From the NCBI GenBank assembly GCA_024637145.1, contig JAGXFQ010000008.1:1-64000 (forward strand): 64,000 nucleotides of DNA, in the 5' to 3' direction. Below, piece by piece: positions 1 to 7,408 of the stretch. A program made the position numbers and the translations under genes. Under the pieces are notes generated by a model that saw only the letters and a list, made by a program, of their open reading frames with translations, was not told the DNA's origin and did not search any database. Within the stretch, counting starts at the first letter, position 1. Each line of letters begins with the position of its first letter. The stretch comes from Desulfobulbaceae bacterium. Its GTDB lineage: Bacteria > Desulfobacterota > Desulfobulbia > Desulfobulbales > SURF-16.

Positions 1-111
1 AATCAATGCATTGAGTACTTTCTGGGACTTATGCTTTCCCTTGGCAACAATGGTCTTAAGCTCGTCGCGCTCCTCTTGGCTCAGTGAGAACCTGTACTTG
101 ATCTTGGGCAT
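1..111 (-). CDS. IS630-family-like transposase, N-terminal fragment (cut by window edge)
   Basis: The minus strand from an ATG at 111 reads MPKIKYRFSLSQEERDEL and stays open to base 1 (37 codons). The start resembles the first residues of IS630/Tc1-type transposases, before their helix-turn-helix domain, and the protein must continue left of the window. The ORF is too short for the supplied track. The upstream 147 bases are AT-richer than the neighbouring genes and probably contain the IS end, but I cannot fix the terminal inverted repeat without the other end. Whether the element is intact is unknown. Confidence 0.6.
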   Translation of the reverse strand, partial: MPKIKYRFSLSQEERDELKTIVAKGKHKSQKVLNALI

Positions 112-258
112 GGTCTTCTCCGTTTTTTCTGACCATACCTAATTTTATATAACATATCAAGCGTGACATGACACTAGGGAAACAAACTGGACACATCTCT
201 TATGTGTTTTCGTAATATCCACTTCTGCAAATCCTTTCTTAAAAGATTATTGCCCCTG

Positions 259-1392
259 TCAGGCCCGCATTATTTCATGATAGAGGGTGGCCATGTGGTC
301 AAGCATACCCTGGGCGGCAAATTGGCGGATATGTTCTCTGATGTGGTCAACGGCCTCACCATGCTCTTCCGGAGACCACGAAACCACTTTCCCCATGGCT
401 TCCCCAAAGGCTTTCTCCTTTTGCGCCGTCACCAGAAAGGCATAACCTTTTTTGTCCAGCTCGGTCAAAATTTCCGGGATACCTCCCACCCGGCTGGCCA
501 CCACCGGCAGTTCTGCGGCCAGGGCCTCAAGAACAGCCAAGGGGAAACCTTCATGGAGGGACGGCATGACAAAACCATCCAGGGCCTTGAGAAAGCTCGG
601 CACATCTGAGATATGGCCTAAAAAGGTGATCTCCTTCTCAATGCCCAGCTCCTTGGCCAGAACGATCAGATCGCTATAAAGATCACCGTCCCCGGCCAGG
701 GCAAGATGGCAACCTAATTTCCCCAGTCCGGCGCTGGCCCAGGCCTTCAGCAGAGTCGCATGGCCCTTGACCGGGGCCAGGCGACCCACGGCGCCCCAGA
801 GCCAGGCGTCTTCAGGCAGGGAAAAATGGTTCCTTGCCTCCTTCTTGTCCAGACCAGTAGCCTGGAAGCGCTCGATATTAATACCGTTATAAACCACCTC
901 CACCCTTTCATCGGGGAACCAGGGATTTTCCTTGAGGATGTCCTTTTTCACCGCCCCGGAAACGGCAATAATCTTCGTCAACCTGGGCCAAAGCAGTCTA
1001 TTGCAGATCTTGCGCACCACTCCCCGGGAGCGTTCCAGGCCATGCACCGAAGAAACCACCTTGAGCCGGACATGGCGGCGGGCGGTGAGGGCCGCATAAA
1101 AGGTGGCCTTGTGGCGGTGGGCATGGATGATATCAATCTGATTTTCTTCAACAAGTGCCGATAGCTCTTTGACAGCCCCAGCGCGGAATCTGCGTAACCC
1201 CTTCTTCTTAAAACCAAGCCAGCGCACGTCATAGCCAGCGTCGCGCAGAACCTCCCGGGCCGGCGGCGTACCGGTCATAAAACAGATAATATGGTGATAG
1301 CCATCCTGCAGGCCCATGACCACCTGGTTAAAGAGCTCATAATCACCCTTGAAGCTGCTCCAGAGGTGAAGGATCCTTATTTTTTTCTCCAT
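259..1392 (-). CDS. Glycosyltransferase family 4 (GT-B fold)
   Basis: A 377-residue GT-B glycosyltransferase, probably transferring a sugar from a nucleotide-sugar donor during surface polysaccharide or LPS synthesis on the cytoplasmic face of the inner membrane. The N-terminal Rossmann half holds IDIIHAHRHKA and the AVSGAVKKD segment. The C-terminal half holds VGRLAPVKGH, LAGDGDL and the donor-site signature PSLHEGFPLAVLEALA, which is typical of GT4. The track starts at 1488, but the first 32 residues are poor. The ATG at 1392 opens the conserved core (MEKKIRILHLWSS) and is preceded by TAGGAG about 10 bases upstream. It lies downstream of the GT2 gene on the same strand with about 120 bases between them. 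The acceptor sugar cannot be told. Confidence 0.88.
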   Translation of the reverse strand: MEKKIRILHLWSSFKGDYELFNQVVMGLQDGYHHIICFMTGTPPAREVLRDAGYDVRWLGFKKKGLRRFRAGAVKELSALVEENQIDIIHAHRHKATFYAALTARRHVRLKVVSSVHGLERSRGVVRKICNRLLWPRLTKIIAVSGAVKKDILKENPWFPDERVEVVYNGINIERFQATGLDKKEARNHFSLPEDAWLWGAVGRLAPVKGHATLLKAWASAGLGKLGCHLALAGDGDLYSDLIVLAKELGIEKEITFLGHISDVPSFLKALDGFVMPSLHEGFPLAVLEALAAELPVVASRVGGIPEILTELDKKGYAFLVTAQKEKAFGEAMGKVVSWSPEEHGEAVDHIREHIRQFAAQGMLDHMATLYHEIMRA

Positions 1393-1515
1393 ATTTTTTA
1401 CATCTCCTACGAATATGCCCAGCCCCTCTTCTCGAGGTGCCAGACAGGACAAAGAGCACAGCGCGCCCCGCCTCCGGTCAAGTCTCACGAAAAGGCGACT
1501 CCGAGGGCAGGGGCA

Positions 1516-2409
1516 TCAAAAATCAAGCCAGGCCCGCAGATACTTACGCAGATAGCTCCAGCGGCCAAGATAACGGGGGTGGGTGGCGATGGCCTGGGCG
1601 TACACCTGGCGCGCCTCCCGGAAGCGGCCAGCATAGTAAAAGGCCCGGAAGAGGCCGAGATAACGGCTGGCTTGAAACTCGGCACGATACGGCAGCATGG
1701 GTGCCGGCAAGATGCGGGGATCAAAAAGGAGATCAACGATGGGGTCACAGCTGGCCTCAATGGAGGCGATATTATGGCGGCAGCTTGCCTTGCGTTTATG
1801 GATGGTCACCACATGGGCATCAACGGCTCGGCAGGGATAGAGAGCCAGAATCTGGGCAAAGAAAACCACGTCCTCATTATTGCGTATCGTCTCCGGGTAG
1901 TGCAAACGGCCAAAGATCTCGCGCCGCATCACCCCCTCGCCCTGGGAAAGACTAAAACCACCGCGGATGTAACCAAGAAAATTAGCGAGGTTCTCTGCCG
2001 AAAAGGGCGGGCGATCATGTTTTTTCAGCCGGCCCGCTTCATCTTGGGAATAATGGCCGGCCCATAAAAAATAGGCCTGGCTGTCTTTTTCAATGGCCCT
2101 GGCAAAAAGGGCCAGGGCGTCGGGCAGGAGTTCATCGTCATCGTCGAGAAAGAGCAGGTAGCGACCGCTGCATACCTGCACCCCACGGTTGCGGGCCGCG
2201 CCCGGTCCCCTGTTTTCCTGGTGCAGGGAATGAACCTTGCCGGCAGCCTGCCCCACCAGCCTCTCGATGATCTGCGAGGTGGCATCCGTGGAACCGTCAT
2301 CAACAATGATCACCTCAAAATCAGCAAAGGTCTGAGAAAGTACCGAACGCACCGCCCGTTCGAGAAAGCGGCTGCCGTTATGGGTGGGAATGATCACGGA
2401 AAAAAGCAT
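1516..2409 (-). CDS. Glycosyltransferase family 2 (GT-A fold)
   Basis: A 297-residue inverting GT-A glycosyltransferase. The N-terminus FSVIIPTHNGSRFLERAV, the VDDGSTD nucleotide-binding segment and LFLDDDDELLPD (the metal-binding DXD region, around residue 90) are classic for GT2. The family size and the absence of membrane helices fit a soluble or peripheral enzyme that adds one sugar to a lipid-linked glycan. The start codon lies four bases downstream of the stop of the double-kinase gene, so the two are almost certainly co-transcribed and translationally linked. The donor and acceptor are not predictable. Confidence 0.88.
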   Translation of the reverse strand: MLFSVIIPTHNGSRFLERAVRSVLSQTFADFEVIIVDDGSTDATSQIIERLVGQAAGKVHSLHQENRGPGAARNRGVQVCSGRYLLFLDDDDELLPDALALFARAIEKDSQAYFLWAGHYSQDEAGRLKKHDRPPFSAENLANFLGYIRGGFSLSQGEGVMRREIFGRLHYPETIRNNEDVVFFAQILALYPCRAVDAHVVTIHKRKASCRHNIASIEASCDPIVDLLFDPRILPAPMLPYRAEFQASRYLGLFRAFYYAGRFREARQVYAQAIATHPRYLGRWSYLRKYLRAWLDF

Positions 2410-2412
2410 ATC

Positions 2413-4050
2413 TTACACCGACCAAAGTCCTTGAACATCATGGTCCCGCCTCCCGTGCCTGACCAGGGCCTTTTTTATATGGGGGGTGATTTTCTTCTGC
2501 ACCAGTTGCCGGTCAAGAACGCGCATATTGCTGTACTCTTTTATAAATTGCTGGATCATGGCCGCCGGCACTTCATGCTCCACCATATCCACCACAAAGC
2601 GGCTGACATCTTTTACTATGCCCCGCCCCAGGGACGACTTCACCGGCCCGGCGCCATCAAGATCAATAAAGAGGAGGTCAGCACCCTTCTCCTCCACCAT
2701 GATATTGGCCCATTTGGTGTCGCCGTGACAATAGCCATTATTGTGGAGCCGGGCCAGATAAAAAGCGATACGGAAAAAAAGCCCCTGTTCGTCCACCGTG
2801 GCGAAAATATCCGGCCTCTCGGTGGCCAGGGAGTGGAGATCTTGTTTGCCGGCGGCATAGGCGCTGAAAAAATAACTCTGCCGCCGCCAGGGGCCGCGTC
2901 CGGCCAGGAGATACCCCAAGGGCCGGGCAATGGGGATCTCCAGGGCCATAAAGAGGTGCGACATCTGCCAGAGGCGGGGGGGACGTTCGCGCCTGAGCCA
3001 CACCTTGAGATGGGAGAAGATACCCCGGCCCAGAAACTTCTTGGCCACCACCACACCCGCAGGGCACGAAAGCCTTTTGACCTGGATATGTGTATCATCC
3101 TTACAAAAAGATCCCTGGCCAAACCACTGCTTAAGGTCGCAGCCGCTCTCAAGCTGCCCACCCAGAATGCTTTGCCGGTGATAGCGGCCTGTCCCCTGCT
3201 CCCCCTCCAACCGGGCAGCCCGGTCAAGCCTCTCTTTGAGATTATAATACAGAACCCGCTGCCGGCTCCTGCTGATCACCTCGCCCAAAAGCTGCTGCCG
3301 GGCCTTACCGTGAAAACGCGGGTAGGCCTGTTGATAGGCGTTAAAGAGACGCAGAAGATCGCTGCGGGTCAGGAGATGGCCGGAGCAGATGGAAAACTGC
3401 ACCAGGTTGGTAATAATTTCTTTCAGCGGCACTTGGCGCCAGCTCCTGTTGCGTTCATTATCCACGAAACAGAAGGTAAATCCCTTCTCCTGTTCCCGGA
3501 CCAGGAGATTGTTTTGGCGCAGATCGCCATGGCTGATGCCCTGGCAATGCAATCTGCCAATCAGAATTCCGGCCTCCTGCACCAGCCTTCTCTTGCGCAG
3601 GAGGCGTTCACCAGACAATGGTCCGGAAAAATGGTCCTGGAGGAAGTCAAAGAAGCCGACACCGCTGAAGGCGGCGGTGAGAAAAAATTCATTCTTGCGA
3701 CCCCGGCCCCAGCCCAGAACAGCGGGGCTTGCCAGGCCGGCCTCTCTCAGAAGATCGGCATGCCGCCGGGCCCGCTGACAGCGGCTGCCGCGCACCAGGC
3801 TTTTTATTTTTTCAAAGGGGCTGCGGGCCAGAAATTCCTTATAAAAGATCCGGGGCTCGGCACTGGTGACGGCCACCACCGCCTCTTTTGAACTGGCCAC
3901 CCATTGCCAACCCGCCGGCAATTTGCCCTGGAGCAAAAGCGCTATCTCCTGCCTGTATTGCAGCGCCTTGGCCCCCTGGAGCGAGACGAGAAGATCAGGC
4001 CTTTTTTCAGCTATGCCCATAAAGGTGTGCGGGTAGAATTTGGCAAACAA
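2413..4050 (-). CDS. Tandem WaaP/InaA-like LPS kinase (two kinase lobes in one chain)
   Basis: About 545 residues holding two copies of a lipopolysaccharide-kinase-like fold. The first copy has SHGDLRQNNLLV (around 175) followed by FVDNER. The second has CHGDTKWANIMV (around 465) followed by FIDLDG. Each is an HGD catalytic loop plus a metal-binding aspartate, as in WaaP/RIO-like kinases that phosphorylate heptose or Kdo in the LPS core. Context with GT4 and GT2 genes supports a glycan role. The start is uncertain: the track uses a TTG at 4050 with no ribosome site, the frame stays open upstream to a stop at 4150 with coding-looking residues (GGTLVAEAGLSYVHHPGF), and an internal ATG lies at 4020. 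A frameshift or unusual start near 4140 is possible. Confidence 0.75.
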   Translation of the reverse strand: MFAKFYPHTFMGIAEKRPDLLVSLQGAKALQYRQEIALLLQGKLPAGWQWVASSKEAVVAVTSAEPRIFYKEFLARSPFEKIKSLVRGSRCQRARRHADLLREAGLASPAVLGWGRGRKNEFFLTAAFSGVGFFDFLQDHFSGPLSGERLLRKRRLVQEAGILIGRLHCQGISHGDLRQNNLLVREQEKGFTFCFVDNERNRSWRQVPLKEIITNLVQFSICSGHLLTRSDLLRLFNAYQQAYPRFHGKARQQLLGEVISRSRQRVLYYNLKERLDRAARLEGEQGTGRYHRQSILGGQLESGCDLKQWFGQGSFCKDDTHIQVKRLSCPAGVVVAKKFLGRGIFSHLKVWLRRERPPRLWQMSHLFMALEIPIARPLGYLLAGRGPWRRQSYFFSAYAAGKQDLHSLATERPDIFATVDEQGLFFRIAFYLARLHNNGYCHGDTKWANIMVEEKGADLLFIDLDGAGPVKSSLGRGIVKDVSRFVVDMVEHEVPAAMIQQFIKEYSNMRVLDRQLVQKKITPHIKKALVRHGRRDHDVQGLWSV

Positions 4051-4162
4051 GAAACCGGGATGGTGGACATAAGAGAGGCCTGCCTCAGCGACAAGGGTTC
4101 CACCATACCTTTTGTTGAGACACCTTTCACCTTCTTTGGCAAAGAACTCCTATGCAGACAAC

Positions 4163-4675
4163 TCATCTCAAAGGGTCCAAAAAAAGTTGACGCCACTGTG
4201 CCACTTCGTTCTCCAGAACAACACCAAGACTCTTGGCATAGGCCGCCAATCTTGCCTGGCTGCAATTGAGGCAGCTCGCCTCGCCCCGCCGGATAACGGC
4301 ATCATACTCATGCCGCAAAAAATCCCCCAGGGCCTGGGCGGCCTGGCTTTTAATCAAGGAGATGTCTCTCTTCTCCCGCTCGGCATACAACTGCAACCGC
4401 AGCCAGTTGGCAGCGCTGCGCTCCACACCGCGATACATGGCCTTGGTCTTGTTTTCCGGATATAAATCGCGGAGGACAATGATCCGGTAGCGCTCAACCA
4501 CCGCCTCTTTCAAAGGGGCGATATCCTGGTCCCGCAACTTCAGGAAAGGGCCCTCCTCATCTTGGGTCAGATAATAGACCGCGCTGTGAAAAGCAACCTC
4601 GGGCATCTCACCGCCCTCAACAAGCAGGAATGCTTCATCGGCGATAAGCTCCTGTCGGGAGAATTCCTGGCTCAT
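4163..4675 (-). CDS. Hypothetical protein with C-terminal CxxC
   Basis: A 170-residue soluble protein that I do not recognise. It is Glu/Arg/Leu-rich and probably helical, with one CLNC pair around residue 138 and no signal peptide or membrane helix. The ATG at 4675 is preceded by AGGTGGGG, a good ribosome site. It is the first gene of the minus-strand glycan cluster and ends about 110 bases before the annotated start of the double kinase, so a role in that pathway is possible but unproven. Confidence 0.65.
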   Translation of the reverse strand: MSQEFSRQELIADEAFLLVEGGEMPEVAFHSAVYYLTQDEEGPFLKLRDQDIAPLKEAVVERYRIIVLRDLYPENKTKAMYRGVERSAANWLRLQLYAEREKRDISLIKSQAAQALGDFLRHEYDAVIRRGEASCLNCSQARLAAYAKSLGVVLENEVAQWRQLFLDPLR

Positions 4676-5033
4676 GACACCCCACCTTTTCTATGCTGAT
4701 GGCGGGGCAGACACCCGGCAACGCCGGTTTGTAACCGAGGCCAAGGGCCGCCAGCCCCGCCAAAAGCACTTCCCCTCTGCCCCCTGCACATGCTACACTT
4801 TTCCCAGAAAATAGCCGCAAGGCAACAGGGGGTAGAAGGGCAGCGGCGCACCACCATATGTTGTCTGAAGTAAATTTCTTGCATTTTTTTTATTAATATC
4901 AGCAGGTTTTAGTTAAAGGTGTGGACCCTTCAGGCCGATGACAAGGGTGACGGATATTATTTTTTACGCCTCTGAGCCTGTAATGCCGAGCAGTTCCTCC
5001 GGCCCAATCATCTTATTAAGGACGACCAAGGTT
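4676..5033. other. Divergent intergenic region
   Basis: The 358 bases between two divergent genes should hold both promoters. There is an AT-rich stretch near 4870-4910 (long T run, ATTAATATC), but I see no convincing -35/-10 pair or operator. The part of the ORF track that extends the next gene back to 4938 has no coding character. Confidence 0.4.
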
Positions 5034-5675
5034 ATGCTAAGGCGCCTCTTCATCATGCTGTTCTTTGCCGGTATCCTCTGCCTGCCGGCCTGCACCCGGT
5101 TTGCAGATAAACCCCTGGCCATGGCCCCGGAGCCGGAGCCGCTTCTGGCTCCTCACCAGGAGGCAACCGGACTTGTCCTCTCCATTGCGGCCATGACGGC
5201 GGAACTCCTGGCCAACATGGAGGATCCGGATCCCGACAGCGGTGACATGGCAAACGGCCTGGTGGTCACCACCTTTGTCGAGGGCAGAAAATTACACCGA
5301 ACCTCCTCCTTTGGTCGCTATCTTGCTGAACAGCTGATGAACGAATTCCAGCGCCATGCCTTTACCGTGGTGGAGATTCGCAAATCAACCGCCATCCGCA
5401 TGGAGGAAAAAAGGGGCGAATTCGGCCTGGCCAGAGATGACAACGAGGTGAGCACCTCCATTGCCGCGGATGCCATGCTCACCGGCACCTATTTCGTCGG
5501 CAATGATGATATCCTGGTGACGGCCCGCATTTTAGACAACAAGACCGCGGCCCTGCTGGCAAGTTCCACGGTTATCTTTCCGAAAAACAGCTTAACCCGC
5601 CGCATGTTAGCAGACACCGCCTCAGCAAACAAGGTTGCGTCGCCACCGTTATACCTGAAGCGGCTGGAAATGTAA
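5034..5675 (+). CDS. FlgO-domain-like lipoprotein
   Basis: A 213-residue lipoprotein. From the ATG at 5034 (AAGGACG about 10 bases upstream) the protein begins MLRRLFIMLFFAGILCLPAC, a signal peptide with lipobox LPAC. The mature part contains SSFGRYLAEQLMNEFQRHAF and a following strand-rich segment ending in TARILDNKTAALLASS, the layout of FlgO-type domains known from Vibrio flagellar outer-membrane proteins and distantly related to CsgG/TolB-N folds. The track start at 4938 adds 32 residues that would bury the signal peptide, so I reject it. It is first in a run with two more proteins of the same general plan. No flagellar genes are in the window, so a flagellar role is only a family-based guess. 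Confidence 0.72.
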   Translation: MLRRLFIMLFFAGILCLPACTRFADKPLAMAPEPEPLLAPHQEATGLVLSIAAMTAELLANMEDPDPDSGDMANGLVVTTFVEGRKLHRTSSFGRYLAEQLMNEFQRHAFTVVEIRKSTAIRMEEKRGEFGLARDDNEVSTSIAADAMLTGTYFVGNDDILVTARILDNKTAALLASSTVIFPKNSLTRRMLADTASANKVASPPLYLKRLEM

Positions 5676-5899
5676 GAAGGCGCCGCCAAATGTACCTGAA
5701 AAAGGCCGTTCAGAGCTGACAACGGCCAACCCTCAGGTTTTAAGACCCGGGGCGGAGGGTGTCCTGTCGTCGGCCGGCTGGCCTTTTTCTTTGACAAAGA
5801 ACGGCAGGCCGCCTGACAAAAACAACGGCGCCGGTGCCCATAAAATTTTGCTCATAATAACGCAGTTCATCTCGCCTCACCCCCATTGGGAGGACACTA

Positions 5900-6850
5900 A
5901 TGAAGAAAAGCATCACCAAGGTATTTACCGCCATCTGTCTGGTTTCGCTGGCCGGGTTGGGCTGTTCACCGCTTCTGGCCCAGGAGAATAACGGCCAGAT
6001 CGCCATTCAGATTAATGTGCCCCCCACCCAGATGAGCCAGGCCGATCCCACCATGGCCATTCTGCCGGAATCTGAGGCCGCCACGGCACCACCTGACCTG
6101 AGAAAAGAGGCCCCGGAGGAGAGAGAGCAGACCGCCATTATTCCAGGCACCCCCTATCCTGAACCTCCCACTAAAGAAGCGCCACCCTCCGAGCCGGAGA
6201 TTGCCGTGCAACCTCCCCAGGGTGGTGCCCGGCTCAATAACGGCACCCCCAGCGCCTATCTTGACCTCACAAATCAAGAAAGCCGCCAGCAGCAAGAGCG
6301 CGGCCGTTACCGGGTCTATCATTATATGCCTGAAGATTCACGAAGCAAGGGCACCGAGGTGCTGCTCTCCGAACTCTCCCGCGAGGTGGCCGGCAAGGTC
6401 TATTACGGTCTCCGGGATGATGGCGAGAAAAATTACTCTGCCAAGGTTGCCATTGTGGGCGCCGTACCCCTTGCCGATCTGAAAAGAGAAACAGAATTCG
6501 GCAGATTGATGGCGGAATATCTGCTCACCGATCTTGCCGACCGGGGCCTCAAGGTGACGGAACTGCGCCTGGGCAAGGAGATTAACATTCTGGCCCAGAC
6601 CGGGGAATTTATTCTGTCACGCAACAGCAATGAACTTGCCAATAATAATCAGGAGCTTGATTATGTGGTGGTCTCCACCTATTCAAACACCCGGAAAACC
6701 TTGGTCCTCCAGGGCCGCCTGGTCAGCCTGAAGGACGGCATCATCAAAACCTCCTGGCGCTACACCCTGCCCCTTAATCGGGAGTTGCTCAGCCTTTTCC
6801 ATTCCATTGAAAAACCATACACCATTGCTGTGAAGGGAACGGCAAATTAG
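5900..6850 (+). CDS. Secreted Pro-rich protein with FlgO-like C-terminal domain
   Basis: 316 residues. The N-terminal signal sequence ends around LLAQEN. It is followed by about 100 residues rich in Pro, Glu and Ala that look disordered, then a folded C-terminal half. That half repeats the FlgO-like pattern (TEFGRLMAEYLLTDLADRGLKV, then LSRNSNELA and a strand pair with VLQGRLVSLKDG). A GGGAGGA ribosome site precedes the ATG. The 224-base gap upstream holds a GGCCGTT/AACGGCC hairpin (5704-5727) that may attenuate read-through. It is probably periplasmic or outer-membrane associated and works with the neighbouring paralogues. Confidence 0.7.
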   Translation: MKKSITKVFTAICLVSLAGLGCSPLLAQENNGQIAIQINVPPTQMSQADPTMAILPESEAATAPPDLRKEAPEEREQTAIIPGTPYPEPPTKEAPPSEPEIAVQPPQGGARLNNGTPSAYLDLTNQESRQQQERGRYRVYHYMPEDSRSKGTEVLLSELSREVAGKVYYGLRDDGEKNYSAKVAIVGAVPLADLKRETEFGRLMAEYLLTDLADRGLKVTELRLGKEINILAQTGEFILSRNSNELANNNQELDYVVVSTYSNTRKTLVLQGRLVSLKDGIIKTSWRYTLPLNRELLSLFHSIEKPYTIAVKGTAN

Positions 6851-6859
6851 GGGGATATT

Positions 6860-7384
6860 ATGTCCATACCACCAAGTCCAAAATGGCTTTTCCGCCTCTT
6901 CCTCCTGGCCCTTCTGCTGGGCGCTCAAAACCTGCAGGCCCAGGAACAATCAGGAGCGGCACTCATGCCCTATCCTCCGCCGCCGGCACAAATTAGCGCC
7001 CGTAGCTACGCCAACCTTGCGGAGCTAATTACCCTGATCTGCGATGATGCCATGGGGGAATTCCGGCACTTTTACGGGCCCGCCATGGTGGCGGTACGAC
7101 CCTTCACGGTTATTGCTGACTATCATGTCAAAAAAACCACCATGCTCGGCGTCACCCTGGCCGACCAGATGACCGCCATGATCAACATCCAGGCCGTCTC
7201 CGAATATGCGGTGGAGGTGCATTATCCGCAAAAACTGGAAGGGATTATTGAGGAAATAGACGGTTTTCTGCGCGTTCACATGAATGGCCGCAACATCAGG
7301 GGCGAACGCCGAAGCTACGCCGTCACCGTTGAGATGTCAGACCCCATCTATCGGGCCCTGCACTCCTACGCACAAAGTTATTAA
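6860..7384 (+). CDS. Small secreted protein, possibly a third FlgO-like paralogue
   Basis: 174 residues with an N-terminal signal peptide (WLFRLFLLALLLGAQNLQA). The mature part contains TTMLGVTLADQMTAMINIQ, which matches the spacing of the SFGRYLAEQL helix in the two upstream proteins, so it may be a minimal FlgO-like domain; this is inference from pattern only. It starts nine bases after the previous stop with GGGGATATT before the ATG, so it is in the same operon. No catalytic motif is visible. Confidence 0.6.
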   Translation: MSIPPSPKWLFRLFLLALLLGAQNLQAQEQSGAALMPYPPPPAQISARSYANLAELITLICDDAMGEFRHFYGPAMVAVRPFTVIADYHVKKTTMLGVTLADQMTAMINIQAVSEYAVEVHYPQKLEGIIEEIDGFLRVHMNGRNIRGERRSYAVTVEMSDPIYRALHSYAQSY

Positions 7385-7408
7385 GCAGTATGATCAAGGG
7401 GGCAATTG

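Noticed and set aside
2221-3891. 556-residue plus-strand ORF
   Set aside because: It is antisense to the double kinase and GT2 genes, both of which carry clear motifs; its own translation is low-complexity His/Pro-rich.
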